A program made the translations under genes and the position numbers. Of a DNA stretch of 64,000 nucleotides, positions 40,050 to 48,914 are shown in pieces. A model generated the notes under the pieces. The model was not told the DNA's origin. It ran no database searches and worked only from the letters and a program-made list of their open reading frames with translations. The DNA is taken from the NCBI RefSeq assembly GCF_003345525.1, contig NZ_QQNH01000010.1:1-64000 (forward strand), in the 5' to 3' direction. Source of the stretch: Pelagibacterium lacus (lineage in GTDB: Bacteria > Pseudomonadota > Alphaproteobacteria > Rhizobiales > Devosiaceae). How positions within the stretch are numbered: position 1 is the first letter of the stretch; every line of letters begins with the position of its first letter.

Positions 40050-41258
40050 ATGACGGCCCAGACTTCGCACAAGGACAACAGCCATCCCTTCATGTGGGAC
40101 GACCCGTTCCTGCTCGCCGACCAGCTCACCTCGGAAGAGCGCATGATCGCCGAATCGGCGGCGGCCTTTGCCGCCGACAAGCTGGCGCCGCGGGTCGAGG
40201 AGGACTATCTCACCGAGCCGGTCGACCCCTCCATCTTCGCCGATTTCGGCGCCTCCGGCCTGCTGGGCGTCACCATCCCCGAGGAGTATGGCGGGCTGGG
40301 CGCCTCCTATGTGGCCTATGGGCTGGTGGCCCGCGAGATCGAGCGCGTCGATTCCGGCTATCGCTCCATGATGAGCGTGCAGTCCTCCCTCGTCATGTAT
40401 CCGATCATGGCCTATGGCTCCGAAGAGCAGCGGCGCAAATATCTGCCCAAGCTGGCCAGTGGCGAATGGGTCGGGTGTTTTGGGCTTACCGAACCCGATG
40501 CGGGCTCGGACCCGGGCTCGATGAAGACCCGGGCCACGAAGATCGACGGCGGCTATCGCCTCACCGGCGCCAAGACCTGGATCTCCAACTCGCCCTTTGC
40601 CGATGTCTTCGTGGTCTGGGCCAAGTCCGACGCCCATGGGGGCAAGGTGCGCGGCTTCGTGCTCGAAAAGGGCATGAAGGGCCTCTCGGCCCCCAAGATC
40701 GGCGGCAAGCTGTCGCTGCGCACCTCGGCGACCGGCGAGATCGTCATGGAGGACGTAGAGGTGGGGGAAGACGCGCTGCTGCCCCATGCGGAGGGGATGA
40801 GCGGCCCGTTCGGCTGCCTCAACCGGGCGCGCTACGGCATTTCCTGGGGCGCCATGGGGGCGGCCGAGGATTGCTGGCGCCGGGCGCGCCAGTACGGGCT
40901 CGACCGCAAGCAGTTCAACCGCCCGCTGGCCGGCACGCAACTGTTCCAGAAAAAGCTCGCCGACATGCAGACAGAGATTGCGCTGGGCCTCCAGGCCTCG
41001 CTGCGGGTGGGGCGGCTGATGGACGAGGGAAGGTTCGCACCCGAGATGATCTCCCTCATCAAACGCAACAATTGCGGCAAGGCGCTCGATATCGCGCGGC
41101 AGGCGCGCGACATGCATGGTGGCAACGGCATCCAGATCGAATATCACGTGATGCGCCACGCGCAGAACCTGGAGACCGTCAACACCTATGAAGGCACCCA
41201 TGACGTGCATGCCCTGATCCTCGGGCGGGCCCAGACCGGGCTGCAGGCGTTCTTCTGA
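40050..41258 (+). CDS. gcdH: Glutaryl-CoA dehydrogenase
   Basis: This 402-aa acyl-CoA dehydrogenase of the glutaryl-CoA type has the FAD-binding blocks [13 protein letters not shown] and [15 protein letters not shown], the substrate Arg region and catalytic Glu E381 in [17 protein letters not shown]. It oxidises and decarboxylates glutaryl-CoA to crotonyl-CoA, passing electrons to ETF. ATG 40050 is preferred over an in-frame TTG at 40041. The next gene, a class III CoA-transferase 5 bp away, would make glutaryl-CoA from glutarate. This is the terminal branch of lysine degradation. Confidence 0.92.
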   Translation: MTAQTSHKDNSHPFMWDDPFLLADQLTSEERMIAESAAAFAADKLAPRVEEDYLTEPVDPSIFADFGASGLLGVTIPEEYGGLGASYVAYGLVAREIERVDSGYRSMMSVQSSLVMYPIMAYGSEEQRRKYLPKLASGEWVGCFGLTEPDAGSDPGSMKTRATKIDGGYRLTGAKTWISNSPFADVFVVWAKSDAHGGKVRGFVLEKGMKGLSAPKIGGKLSLRTSATGEIVMEDVEVGEDALLPHAEGMSGPFGCLNRARYGISWGAMGAAEDCWRRARQYGLDRKQFNRPLAGTQLFQKKLADMQTEIALGLQASLRVGRLMDEGRFAPEMISLIKRNNCGKALDIARQARDMHGGNGIQIEYHVMRHAQNLETVNTYEGTHDVHALILGRAQTGLQAFF

Positions 41259-41263
41259 GCGCC

Positions 41264-42415
41264 ATGGCGGGAAAATCTCCCCTTGCCGGGCTGCGCGTGG
41301 TCGAATTGGCCCGCATCCTCGCCGGGCCCTGGCTCGGCCAGACCCTCGCCGATCTGGGGGCCGAGGTCATCAAGGTCGAGAGCCCGGATGGCGACGACAC
41401 CCGACGCTGGGGCCCGCCCTTCGTCGAGCGGACGGACGGCAAGGGCGGCACGGAAAAGGTCGCCGCCTATTTCCACGCCACCAACCGCTCCAAGCGCTCC
41501 ATCGTCTGCGATTTCCGCAGCACCGCCGATCTCGATCGCCTCAAGGACCTGATCGCCGGGGCCGATGTGGTGATCGAGAACTTCAAGGTCGGCGGGCTGG
41601 TCAAATACGGGCTCGACTATCCCGCGCTGGCCCGCCTCAATCCCCGCCTCGTCTATCTCTCGATCACCGGCTTCGGTCAGACCGGCCCCCGCGCCAGCCA
41701 GCCGGGCTACGACTTCCTCATCCAGGGCATGAGCGGGATCATGGACCTCACCGGGGAGCCCGATGGCGAACCGCAAAAGGTCGGCGTCGCCTGGATCGAT
41801 ATTTTCACCGGCCTTTACGGCACGATCGGCGTGCAGGCCGCCCTCGCCGAGCGCGAGAGATCCGGGCTGGGCCAGCATATCGATCTCGCCCTGCTCGATG
41901 TGGGCATCGCGGTGCTGGCCAATCAGGGGATGAACTATCTCGTCTCGGGCACCGACCCGCGCCGGCTGGGCAATGCCCATCCCAATATCGTGCCCTATCA
42001 ATTGTTCCCGGCCCGGGACGGCCATGTGATCATCGCCTGCGGCAATGACCGCCAGTTCGCGGCCCTGTGCGGCGCGCTCGGCCTCGATGTCCTGGCTAGA
42101 GACGTCCGCGCGGCGACCAATCCCGACCGCGTCCAGCATCGTGACTGGGTGTGCGCCGAGATCGCCGCCGCCACGGTGCGCCGGACCAAGGCCGAGATCA
42201 TCGCGGCGCTGGAAGCGGCCGGCGTGCCCTGCGGGCCGATCAACACGGTTTCCGAAGCCCTGGCCGAACCGCAGGTCAAGGCGCGCGGCATGGAGATCGC
42301 CCCCGGCGGCGTGCCGGGGTTGCGGACGCCACTGTTCTTCTCGCGCAGCGCGCTCGATCTCGACCGTCCGGCGCCAAGGCTGGACGATGGGGCGTGGAAC
42401 TGGGCCGAGGGCTGA
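41264..42415 (+). CDS. Class III CoA-transferase, probable succinyl-CoA:glutarate CoA-transferase
   Basis: This 383-aa CaiB/BaiF family protein has the N-terminal signature GLRVVELARILAGPWLGQ and DLGAEVIKVESP, and a catalytic Asp at about D179 in PQKVGVAWIDIFTGLYG. Family members move CoA between carboxylates through a covalent Asp-CoA intermediate. Adjacency to glutaryl-CoA dehydrogenase (5 bp, same strand) makes glutarate the likely acceptor, as in human SUGCT. The acceptor assignment is by context. Confidence 0.82.
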   Translation: MAGKSPLAGLRVVELARILAGPWLGQTLADLGAEVIKVESPDGDDTRRWGPPFVERTDGKGGTEKVAAYFHATNRSKRSIVCDFRSTADLDRLKDLIAGADVVIENFKVGGLVKYGLDYPALARLNPRLVYLSITGFGQTGPRASQPGYDFLIQGMSGIMDLTGEPDGEPQKVGVAWIDIFTGLYGTIGVQAALAERERSGLGQHIDLALLDVGIAVLANQGMNYLVSGTDPRRLGNAHPNIVPYQLFPARDGHVIIACGNDRQFAALCGALGLDVLARDVRAATNPDRVQHRDWVCAEIAAATVRRTKAEIIAALEAAGVPCGPINTVSEALAEPQVKARGMEIAPGGVPGLRTPLFFSRSALDLDRPAPRLDDGAWNWAEG

Positions 42416-42424
42416 AAAGCCCGG

Positions 42425-43609
42425 CTATTTCTGCCGCTTGAGCTTGAGCTTCAGGCCCTGCACGGCCCGGGCGGCGCGCCAGAGGGCAGGGGTCTGCTTG
42501 ATGGCCCGCTTGCCACGACGCAGGCCGATCAGCACCGGGCGGGCGAAAAGGCCGAGGGCGGAATTGGCGATGACGATATCGTAGACGACCGTCTTGTGCG
42601 TCCAGTCGAGCTTGTAGTCGAAATCCCCCAGGCCCATGTCGAGCCCGACAATGCCCTCCCGGCGCAATTCGTCGACCAGCAGGGAGAGGGTCACCCCCAT
42701 CAGCGAAAAGCGCGACGGCTCGCCATCATCGGTCGAATTGATATATTGCGAATAATGCGAGGGGCCATAGGCCCCCAGGCTCGTGGCGATGACGCGCTCG
42801 CCGGCATAGAGCGCATGGATGCGCAGGGCGGGGCGGGGCTGGGACAGGCTTTCGACGGCGAGGCGTTCGAAAAAGGCCCGGAATTCGGCCTGCGCGAAAA
42901 TATTCTCAACACCCATGGCGGCAAAGCGCCGTCCGCGCTGGTCGAGGAAGATAGCGAGGAGATCGCGCACCTCCTGTTCCGATTGCGCGGCCTTGAGCCT
43001 GACCTCCCCGAACCCCTCGCTCAGCCGGCGCTGCGAGCGCTTGATATTGGTGCGCCGCTTATGGGGCAGGGCCTGCTCGATATAGGGGATATCGCCCGGC
43101 GCCAGTTCGTTGAAATAGAAATGGTCGGGGGCCGGCGCGTGCGCGAAGCCGAGTAGGGGATTGTCGCGCCCGCCGATCCGGGGCGCGACGCAATGGAAAT
43201 TGACCAGATCGGCCGGCAGGCGCCGAAAGGCGGCCCGCAGCGCCTCGACGCCGAGCCGGTCGGAAAAGCCGGGATCGAAAACCGGCGCGTCGCCATTGGA
43301 GATCGGCATGCCGATCGTCTGCGCGATGCGCACGCCGAAACGGTTGACGATGTGAAAGGGAAACAGCGCGGCCGGCGCGCCATTGTGCGACAGCAACAGG
43401 ACCTGCACACGCCCGGCCGGGGAAAAGGCGGCGAGATAGGCGGCGATCCAGTCGCGGCGCTGATAGGGGGTCAGGACGCCCCGGGCCTCCAGCCAGCGCC
43501 AGGCCGGGGTTGCCGCGTCGAGGCTGTCGAAGATGTCGATATCGAAATCCGACGCAAGCTCGCCGACGCTTGTCGGAGCGGGGGCCTGGGCGGGAAGGGG
43601 CATGGACAT
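42425..43609 (-). CDS. GNAT-type acetyltransferase (CelD/BioF2-like)
   Basis: This 394-aa protein has the C-terminal GNAT-like fold of the FemAB/CelD (BioF2) group, with the tandem segment KRRTNIKRSQRRLSEGFGEV and the late motif LDMGLGDFDYKLDWTHK. Members transfer acyl groups in exopolysaccharide or cell-envelope modification. It converges on the CoA-transferase gene with only 9 bp between stops. Start at 43609 (MSMPLP) is plausible. The substrate is unknown. Confidence 0.72.
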   Translation of the reverse strand: MSMPLPAQAPAPTSVGELASDFDIDIFDSLDAATPAWRWLEARGVLTPYQRRDWIAAYLAAFSPAGRVQVLLLSHNGAPAALFPFHIVNRFGVRIAQTIGMPISNGDAPVFDPGFSDRLGVEALRAAFRRLPADLVNFHCVAPRIGGRDNPLLGFAHAPAPDHFYFNELAPGDIPYIEQALPHKRRTNIKRSQRRLSEGFGEVRLKAAQSEQEVRDLLAIFLDQRGRRFAAMGVENIFAQAEFRAFFERLAVESLSQPRPALRIHALYAGERVIATSLGAYGPSHYSQYINSTDDGEPSRFSLMGVTLSLLVDELRREGIVGLDMGLGDFDYKLDWTHKTVVYDIVIANSALGLFARPVLIGLRRGKRAIKQTPALWRAARAVQGLKLKLKRQK

Positions 43610-43753
43610 GGGGGACTATCCAATGATCTGGCGCGACGGGTTGTTTGCAACCTTATCGCTATGGCCCCTAGAAAACCCTGAACAATGGGGCGGTTCCGTG
43701 CCGCGGCTCCGGCCATCTGCCATCGTGGTAAGACGGGGGTTAATGCAGACATG

Positions 43754-43782
43754 AAAATGGCCCGGATCGGCATCCGGGCCAT
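43754..43782 (-). terminator. Rho-independent terminator after the FKBP gene
   Basis: On the minus strand ATGGCCCGGAT-GCCG-ATCCGGGCCAT forms an 11-bp stem followed by TTT, about 30 bp after the FKBP stop. The remainder of 43610-43810 shows no gene. Confidence 0.7.
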
Positions 43783-43810
43783 GGCTGGGCGCTGCCGTTG
43801 CAGGCAAGGC

Positions 43811-44239
43811 CTAGACGACTTCCACCAGCTCGACGTCGAACACCAGATCCTTGCCGGCCAGCGGGTGGTTGGCATCGACGGTGATCTCGGTCTCGGACGC
43901 ATCGACGACGGTGAGGGTCATGGTGCGGCCATCGCCGCCGGTGGCCTGCAGCCGGGCGCCGATGGAGGTGTCGACCTCGTCGGGGATTTGCGAGCGGGGA
44001 ACGGTCTGCACCCCTTCGGGGCGGTGCGGGCCATAGGCGTCCTCGGCCGGGATGGTGACGGTATCCTTGTCGCCGACGCTCATGCCCTGGATTCTGGCGT
44101 CGAGCCCCTTGATGATCTGGCCCGATCCGAGCTGGAATTCCAGCGGCTCGCGGCCGGACGAGGAATCGAATTGCGTGCCGTCGGTGAGGCGGCCCGTATA
44201 GTGGATGCGCACAGTGTCCCCGTGTGTGGCCTGGGTCAT
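43811..44239 (-). CDS. FKBP-type peptidyl-prolyl isomerase (SlyD-like)
   Basis: This 142-aa cytoplasmic FKBP has VRIHYTGRLTDGTQFDSS and an inserted-flap region (EDAYGPHRPEGVQTV) as in SlyD. It lacks a signal peptide and the His-rich metal tail of enterobacterial SlyD. It catalyses proline isomerisation and chaperones folding. It stands alone with its own terminator. Confidence 0.88.
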   Translation of the reverse strand: MTQATHGDTVRIHYTGRLTDGTQFDSSSGREPLEFQLGSGQIIKGLDARIQGMSVGDKDTVTIPAEDAYGPHRPEGVQTVPRSQIPDEVDTSIGARLQATGGDGRTMTLTVVDASETEITVDANHPLAGKDLVFDVELVEVV

Positions 44240-44417
44240 GCTGTGTCCTTTTTCAGCTTGTGTTTGCTCTGGGCCGTCGAGAAGGCTGGTCGATGCCAGG
44301 GAGACGGACCCGGCGAGGGGCGCGCCAATCGCTGCGGCGCGTCTACCGTCACCAATTTAGGGTGCCGGGCGTGGATGTAAACCGATGCGGGGCGGAAAAC
44401 CGTGCCGGCGGGGACGA

Positions 44418-45125
44418 TTATCCGTGGACCAGCAGATGGGCGCCGACCGGGTAGATGCGGTCGCGGCCCAGCATGGCGACCCGGAGGCGGGTGCGGTCGA
44501 ACAGCCCGGCAAAGGCGGGGGAGAGGATGTTGAGGCTGCCGGTCGAGGCGCCATAGGCGGGCAGGATCAGCATCTCGTCGTCCCAGGCAAAGCAGGGCCG
44601 GCGGGTGGAGCGGCCATTGAGGGCGATCCGCGCGGCGGGATGCAGATGCCCCGCGATCAGCCCCGGCGTGCCGCGGCGCGGCTCGTGCCGCAGCGAACAG
44701 CCCGCGATGGAGATTTCCGCGCAGCACAGGCCGCCCAGCCTATGCGGCGCCGGATCGTGGTTGCCGGCGATCCAGTACCATTCGAGCGCCTCCAGCATGG
44801 CGGCGAGGCGGGTACGGTCGGCCTCGAGCAGGGTCGAGCTGCCCTCGTCGCGGTGGAAGCTGTCGCCCAGTGCGATGACCGTCTTCGCCGCGGTCTCGTC
44901 GAGATCGCGCGCCAGGCGGGCGAGGGTGAGCCCGGTGTCGTAAGGGGGTAGGAGTTGGCCGGAGCGGGCGAAGCTGGAATGCTTTTCGAGATGCAGGTCG
45001 GCGACGAGCAGCGCATCGGCCTCGGGCCAGAACAGGGCGCCCGAGAGCAGCGGCACGAAATCCTGCCCGTGGAACCGGATCACCGGTTCGGGGGTCGTGT
45101 CAGCGACGGGAAGGATGTGGGCCAA
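44418..45125 (-). CDS. pdeM: Ligase-associated DNA-damage-response phosphoesterase PdeM
   Basis: This calcineurin-like metallophosphoesterase of about 235 aa has the metal motifs VADLHLEKHSSFARSG, GDSFHR, GNHDP and GHLHP in order. It matches the PdeM component of the ligase-associated DNA damage response set, normally encoded with an Lhr-like helicase, an exonuclease and a DNA ligase. Only the helicase is adjacent here. No ATG is available near the expected N-terminus: TTG at 45125 (overlapping the helicase end by 26 bp) or GTG at 45083 are the candidates. A longer open frame reaching 45389 lies inside the helicase and is rejected. Confidence 0.8.
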   Translation of the reverse strand: MAHILPVADTTPEPVIRFHGQDFVPLLSGALFWPEADALLVADLHLEKHSSFARSGQLLPPYDTGLTLARLARDLDETAAKTVIALGDSFHRDEGSSTLLEADRTRLAAMLEALEWYWIAGNHDPAPHRLGGLCCAEISIAGCSLRHEPRRGTPGLIAGHLHPAARIALNGRSTRRPCFAWDDEMLILPAYGASTGSLNILSPAFAGLFDRTRLRVAMLGRDRIYPVGAHLLVHG

Positions 45126-47601
45126 AGTCCATTGCCTCTGCGATAAGGTCTTCTGCGGCTTCCCGAAGGACGGCTTCACGCGCTTCGCCAAAGATCGGCT
45201 CCTTGCCGATGTCGAGCAAGACAGGTACCGCAAGAGGCGAGATTCGGTCCAGTCGCTTGTGGCGGATATGGCGGCGGATGCGCCGCAGGGCCGCACCCAG
45301 GCGCTCGATATCGAGCAGCCCCCTTGCCGCGTCGCGCCGCGTGGCCTCGATGAGGATATGGTCGGGCTCGTGCTGGTAGAGCACGTCATAGATGATGTCC
45401 GAGCTCATGGTGATCTGGCGCCCGCTCTTTTCCTTGCCCGGATGGCGGCGCTCGATCAGCCCCGAGATGATGGCGCAATTGCGGAAGGTGCGCTTCATCA
45501 GCGCCGATTCATCGAGCCAGGTCTCGAGATCGTCGCCCAGCATGTCCTCGTCGAACAAATGGTCGAGGGAGAGGCGCCCCGATTCGATCAGCGCTCCGAG
45601 GTCGGACGCGCACCAGATGGCCAGCGAATAGTCGGAGGCGACGAAGCCCAGGGGCTGGGCGCGGGCCCGTTCCAGCCGCCGGGTCAGGAGCATGCCCAGC
45701 GTCTGATGGGCCAGTCGCCCCTCGAAGGGGTAGCAGACCATGTAGTGCTTGTCGGCGCGCGGGAAGGTCTCGACCAGGAGGCTGTCGCTGTCGGGCAGCA
45801 CCGAGGCGTAGTTCTGCAGGTCGAGCCATTCGCGCACCTGGTCGGGCAAAACGTGCCAGCCGGCCGGATCGGCGAGGATCTTGCGCACCTTTTCCGCGAG
45901 GAAGGTCGAGAGTGGGAAGCGGCCGCCCATATAGGCGGGAATCTTGGGATTGTCGGAAAACGACCGCGAGACATAGGCCTCGGTCTCCACGACGCCCTCG
46001 AAGGCGACGATCTCGCCGCCGAACATGAAGGTATCGCCCCGGACCAACTGGTCGATGAAATATTCCTCGATCTCCCCCAGCACCCTTCCGCCGCGGCCGA
46101 TGGGACCGGTGGTGGCGCCCTGGCGGTTGCCGCGCGCCCGCACCAGCCGCACCTTGAGCATGGGCTCTTCCACGATGGTGCCCACATTGAGCCGGTATTG
46201 CTGGGCGATCTGCGGATTGGCGATGCGCCACAGCCCGTCCGCCGTCTTGCGCAGCTTGGCGAAGCGCTCATAGGCCCTGAGGGCGTAGCCGCCGGTGGAG
46301 ACGAAGTCGAGCACCCGGTCGAATTTGGGCCGCGGCAGATCCTTGTAGGGCCAGGCGCTTGTGATCTCGGCATAGGTCGCGTCCGCATCGAGCGGATCGG
46401 CGCAGGCGAGGCCCAGAATGTGCTGGGCGAGAACGTCGAGCCCGCCGGGCAGCGGGGTCTCGCTGTCCTGCGCCCCCCCGGCCACCGCCTCGAGCGCCGC
46501 CTCGCATTCGAGCACCTCGAAGCGATTGGCGGGCACGAACAGGGCGCGCGAGGGTTCGTCGAGCCGGTGATTGGCGCGGCCGATGCGCTGCAGCATGCGC
46601 GAGGCGCCCTTGGGTGCGCCGATCTGGATCACCAGGTCCACATCGCCCCAGTCGATGCCCAGGTCGAGCGTCGAGGTGCAGACCACGGCCCGCAGCCGGT
46701 TGTCGACCATGGCGCTCTCCACCTTGCGGCGCTGCTCGACCGAGAGAGAGCCATGATGGAGCGCGATGGGCAGGCCGTCCTCGTTGATGGCCCACAGGTT
46801 CTGGAACAGCGCCTCGGCCTGGGAGCGCGTGTTGACGAACAGCAGCGTCGTGCCGTTGTGCTTGATGGTTTCATAGAGGTCGGGCACCGCATAGGCGGCC
46901 GAATGGCCGGCCCAGGGCAGCCTTTCCTCGGTCTTGAGGATGCCCAGTTGCGGCGCCGCGCCCCCCGGCGCCTCGACCAGCACCGCCGGACGCGGGGCGA
47001 TGGGGGCGGCGATCCAGTCGCGCAGGACCTCCGGCTGGGCCACGGTGGCCGAGAGCGCGGTGATGGTCACCTGCGGCGCCAGCTTTGCGAGGCGCGCCAC
47101 CCCCAGGCTCAGCAGGTCGCCGCGCTTGGAGGTGACGAGGGCGTGCAATTCGTCGAGCACGATGCGGCGGAGCGAACCGAACAGCCTGACGCTGTCGGGA
47201 TGGCTGAGCAGCAGGGCGAGCTGCTCGGGCGTGGTCATGAGGATATGGGGTGGGGCGAAGCGCTGGCGCTGGCGACGCGAGGCGGGGGTATCCCCGGTCC
47301 GCGTCTCGATCCTGATCCCCAGCCCCATCTGGCGCACCGGATCGCCCAGATTGCGAGCGACGTCCACGGCCAGCGCCTTGAGCGGGGAGATATAGAGGGT
47401 GTGCAGCCCGTCGATCGGGTTGGCGATCAGGTCCTCGATGGAGGGGAGGAACCCGGCCAGGGTCTTGCCCGCCCCGGTGGGGGCGATGAGCAGCACCGAA
47501 TTGCCGGCCCGCTCGGCCGCGAGGACCGCCAATTGGTGCGCCCGGGCCTGCCACCCCCGCGACGCGAACCAGTCCGACACGATGGGAGAGAGGGAGGTCA
47601 A
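45100..47601 (-). CDS. Ligase-associated DEXH-box helicase (Lhr-like)
   Basis: This 833-aa SF2 helicase has Walker A APTGAGKTLAGFLPS, the DEXH box LDELHALVTSKRG, motif III ALSATV, and motif VI RMLQRIGRANHRLD. It matches the short Lhr variant of the ligase-associated DNA damage response system, where it remodels damaged duplexes (shorter than the full Lhr of about 1500 aa). It lies directly upstream of pdeM with overlapping ends. The complementary strand has a very long open frame across the same region, a by-product of GC-rich codon use. Confidence 0.9.
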   Translation of the reverse strand: MTSLSPIVSDWFASRGWQARAHQLAVLAAERAGNSVLLIAPTGAGKTLAGFLPSIEDLIANPIDGLHTLYISPLKALAVDVARNLGDPVRQMGLGIRIETRTGDTPASRRQRQRFAPPHILMTTPEQLALLLSHPDSVRLFGSLRRIVLDELHALVTSKRGDLLSLGVARLAKLAPQVTITALSATVAQPEVLRDWIAAPIAPRPAVLVEAPGGAAPQLGILKTEERLPWAGHSAAYAVPDLYETIKHNGTTLLFVNTRSQAEALFQNLWAINEDGLPIALHHGSLSVEQRRKVESAMVDNRLRAVVCTSTLDLGIDWGDVDLVIQIGAPKGASRMLQRIGRANHRLDEPSRALFVPANRFEVLECEAALEAVAGGAQDSETPLPGGLDVLAQHILGLACADPLDADATYAEITSAWPYKDLPRPKFDRVLDFVSTGGYALRAYERFAKLRKTADGLWRIANPQIAQQYRLNVGTIVEEPMLKVRLVRARGNRQGATTGPIGRGGRVLGEIEEYFIDQLVRGDTFMFGGEIVAFEGVVETEAYVSRSFSDNPKIPAYMGGRFPLSTFLAEKVRKILADPAGWHVLPDQVREWLDLQNYASVLPDSDSLLVETFPRADKHYMVCYPFEGRLAHQTLGMLLTRRLERARAQPLGFVASDYSLAIWCASDLGALIESGRLSLDHLFDEDMLGDDLETWLDESALMKRTFRNCAIISGLIERRHPGKEKSGRQITMSSDIIYDVLYQHEPDHILIEATRRDAARGLLDIERLGAALRRIRRHIRHKRLDRISPLAVPVLLDIGKEPIFGEAREAVLREAAEDLIAEAMDFGPHPSRR

Positions 47602-47693
47602 TCGGTCGGTGTCTCTTTAATTGGCCATGGTTGGCGCCTATGTGGCATCATTGGACAGAATCGCAATTCCCAGGAAAGCCGGCGCCCGCAATT

Positions 47694-47990
47694 ATGGACA
47701 ACCGCGATACAAATCAAAGGCCGGGATGGCTGGAAAATTTCCTTGGCGGCACGCCGGGCCGCGTCATCGTGCGGCTGATCATCATGAGCCTCGTGGTGGG
47801 TTTCCTGATGAGTGTGTTCGGTATCAGCCCCGAGGCGATCTTCCGCTCGTTCCAGGGCTTCGTCAATTCGATCTTCGACAACGGGTTCGAGGTGTTCCGC
47901 GACGCCTTCGCCTATGTGCTGACGGGCGCGGCGATCGTCCTGCCGCTGTGGTTCGTGGGACGCCTTCTGGCGGCGGGCCGGCGCAGATAG
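47694..47990 (+). CDS. Small two-helix membrane protein (DUF6460-like)
   Basis: This 98-aa protein starts at ATG 47694 (MDNRDT). It has two hydrophobic segments, about residues 24-43 (VIVRLIIMSLVVGFLMSVFG) and 74-91 (VLTGAAIVLPLWFVGRLL), and a basic C-terminus. It resembles a small uncharacterised family seen in Hyphomicrobiales; I recall it as DUF6460 but cannot check. It is divergent from the helicase gene. No function is known. Confidence 0.65.
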   Translation: MDNRDTNQRPGWLENFLGGTPGRVIVRLIIMSLVVGFLMSVFGISPEAIFRSFQGFVNSIFDNGFEVFRDAFAYVLTGAAIVLPLWFVGRLLAAGRRR

Positions 47991-48096
47991 GCGGGATAAG
48001 TGCCGGGGGAGGTTGAGCAGGCTCCCCGGGCGCAATAGGATGGCGTCATCGGCTCCGGCCATATTCCTCTTTCTCTCGCCTCAAGGTTCCTCGCTC

Positions 48097-48864
48097 ATGT
48101 CCCCGATCATCTTCATCACCGGCGCCACCTCCGGTTTTGGCGCCGCCACGGCGCGCCATTTCGCCCATAATGGCTGGAAGGTCGTCGCCACCGGGCGCAG
48201 GCGCGAGCGGCTGGCTGAACTGGAGGCCGAATTCCCCGAGATCGTGCACGGCATTGAGATGGATCTGACCGACCCGGCCTCGATCAAGCGCGCCGTCGCG
48301 GCCATCCCGGAAAACTTCCGCCCCATCACCTGCCTGTTCAACAATGGCGGGCTGGCGCTGGGGACCGGGGCCATCCCCGATGTCGATACCGACCAGTGGC
48401 AGACGATGATCGACACCAATATCACGGGGCTCCTGCACACGACGCTGGAAGTGCTGCCCCTCGTCAAAGAGGTGGGACGCGGGTCCTCGATCATCAATGT
48501 CGGCTCGATCGCCGGGCGATTCCCTTATACGGGCGGCAATGTCTATGGCGCCACCAAGGCCTTCGTGCACCAGTTCTCGATGAACCTGCGCACCGACACC
48601 ATGGGCACCGGCATCCGCGTCACCTCACTCGAACCCGGCCACGCGAAATCGGAATTCACCGCCGTGCGCACCGGAGGCGATTTCGAGGCCAATGAGCGGA
48701 TGTATGTGGACAACGAGCCGCTGCTGCCCGAGGACATCGCCGAGACCGTCTGGTGGCTGGCCAACCTGCCGCCGCACGTCAACGTCAATTCCATCGAGAT
48801 CATGCCCGTCTGCCAGGTCCCCACGCGCCCGGTGATCCTCAAGAACAGCGATTTCCAGAGCTAG
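48097..48864 (+). CDS. ydfG: NADP-dependent 3-hydroxy acid dehydrogenase, YdfG-type SDR
   Basis: This 255-aa short-chain dehydrogenase has TGATSGFGAATARHF, NNGG, an active-site Ser in VGSIAG and YGATK with the expected Tyr and Lys (GGNVYGATKAFVHQFSMNL). It is very like E. coli YdfG, which oxidises L-allo-threonine, serine and 3-hydroxy acids and reduces malonic semialdehyde. The start at 48097 removes a non-conserved upstream stretch. It is followed by the MATE gene after 50 bp, perhaps one transcript. Confidence 0.88.
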   Translation: MSPIIFITGATSGFGAATARHFAHNGWKVVATGRRRERLAELEAEFPEIVHGIEMDLTDPASIKRAVAAIPENFRPITCLFNNGGLALGTGAIPDVDTDQWQTMIDTNITGLLHTTLEVLPLVKEVGRGSSIINVGSIAGRFPYTGGNVYGATKAFVHQFSMNLRTDTMGTGIRVTSLEPGHAKSEFTAVRTGGDFEANERMYVDNEPLLPEDIAETVWWLANLPPHVNVNSIEIMPVCQVPTRPVILKNSDFQS

Positions 48865-48914
48865 GGGCCCTGCAATCGGGTAAACAAAGCGTTCTCCACC
48901 GGGCCGATCCTGCA

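Noticed and set aside
45097-47778. 893-aa open frame on the plus strand opposite the Lhr-like helicase
   Set aside because: It is fully antisense to a helicase with all motifs intact and its translation is low-complexity Gly/Arg/His-rich, as expected from GC-rich codon mirror reading.
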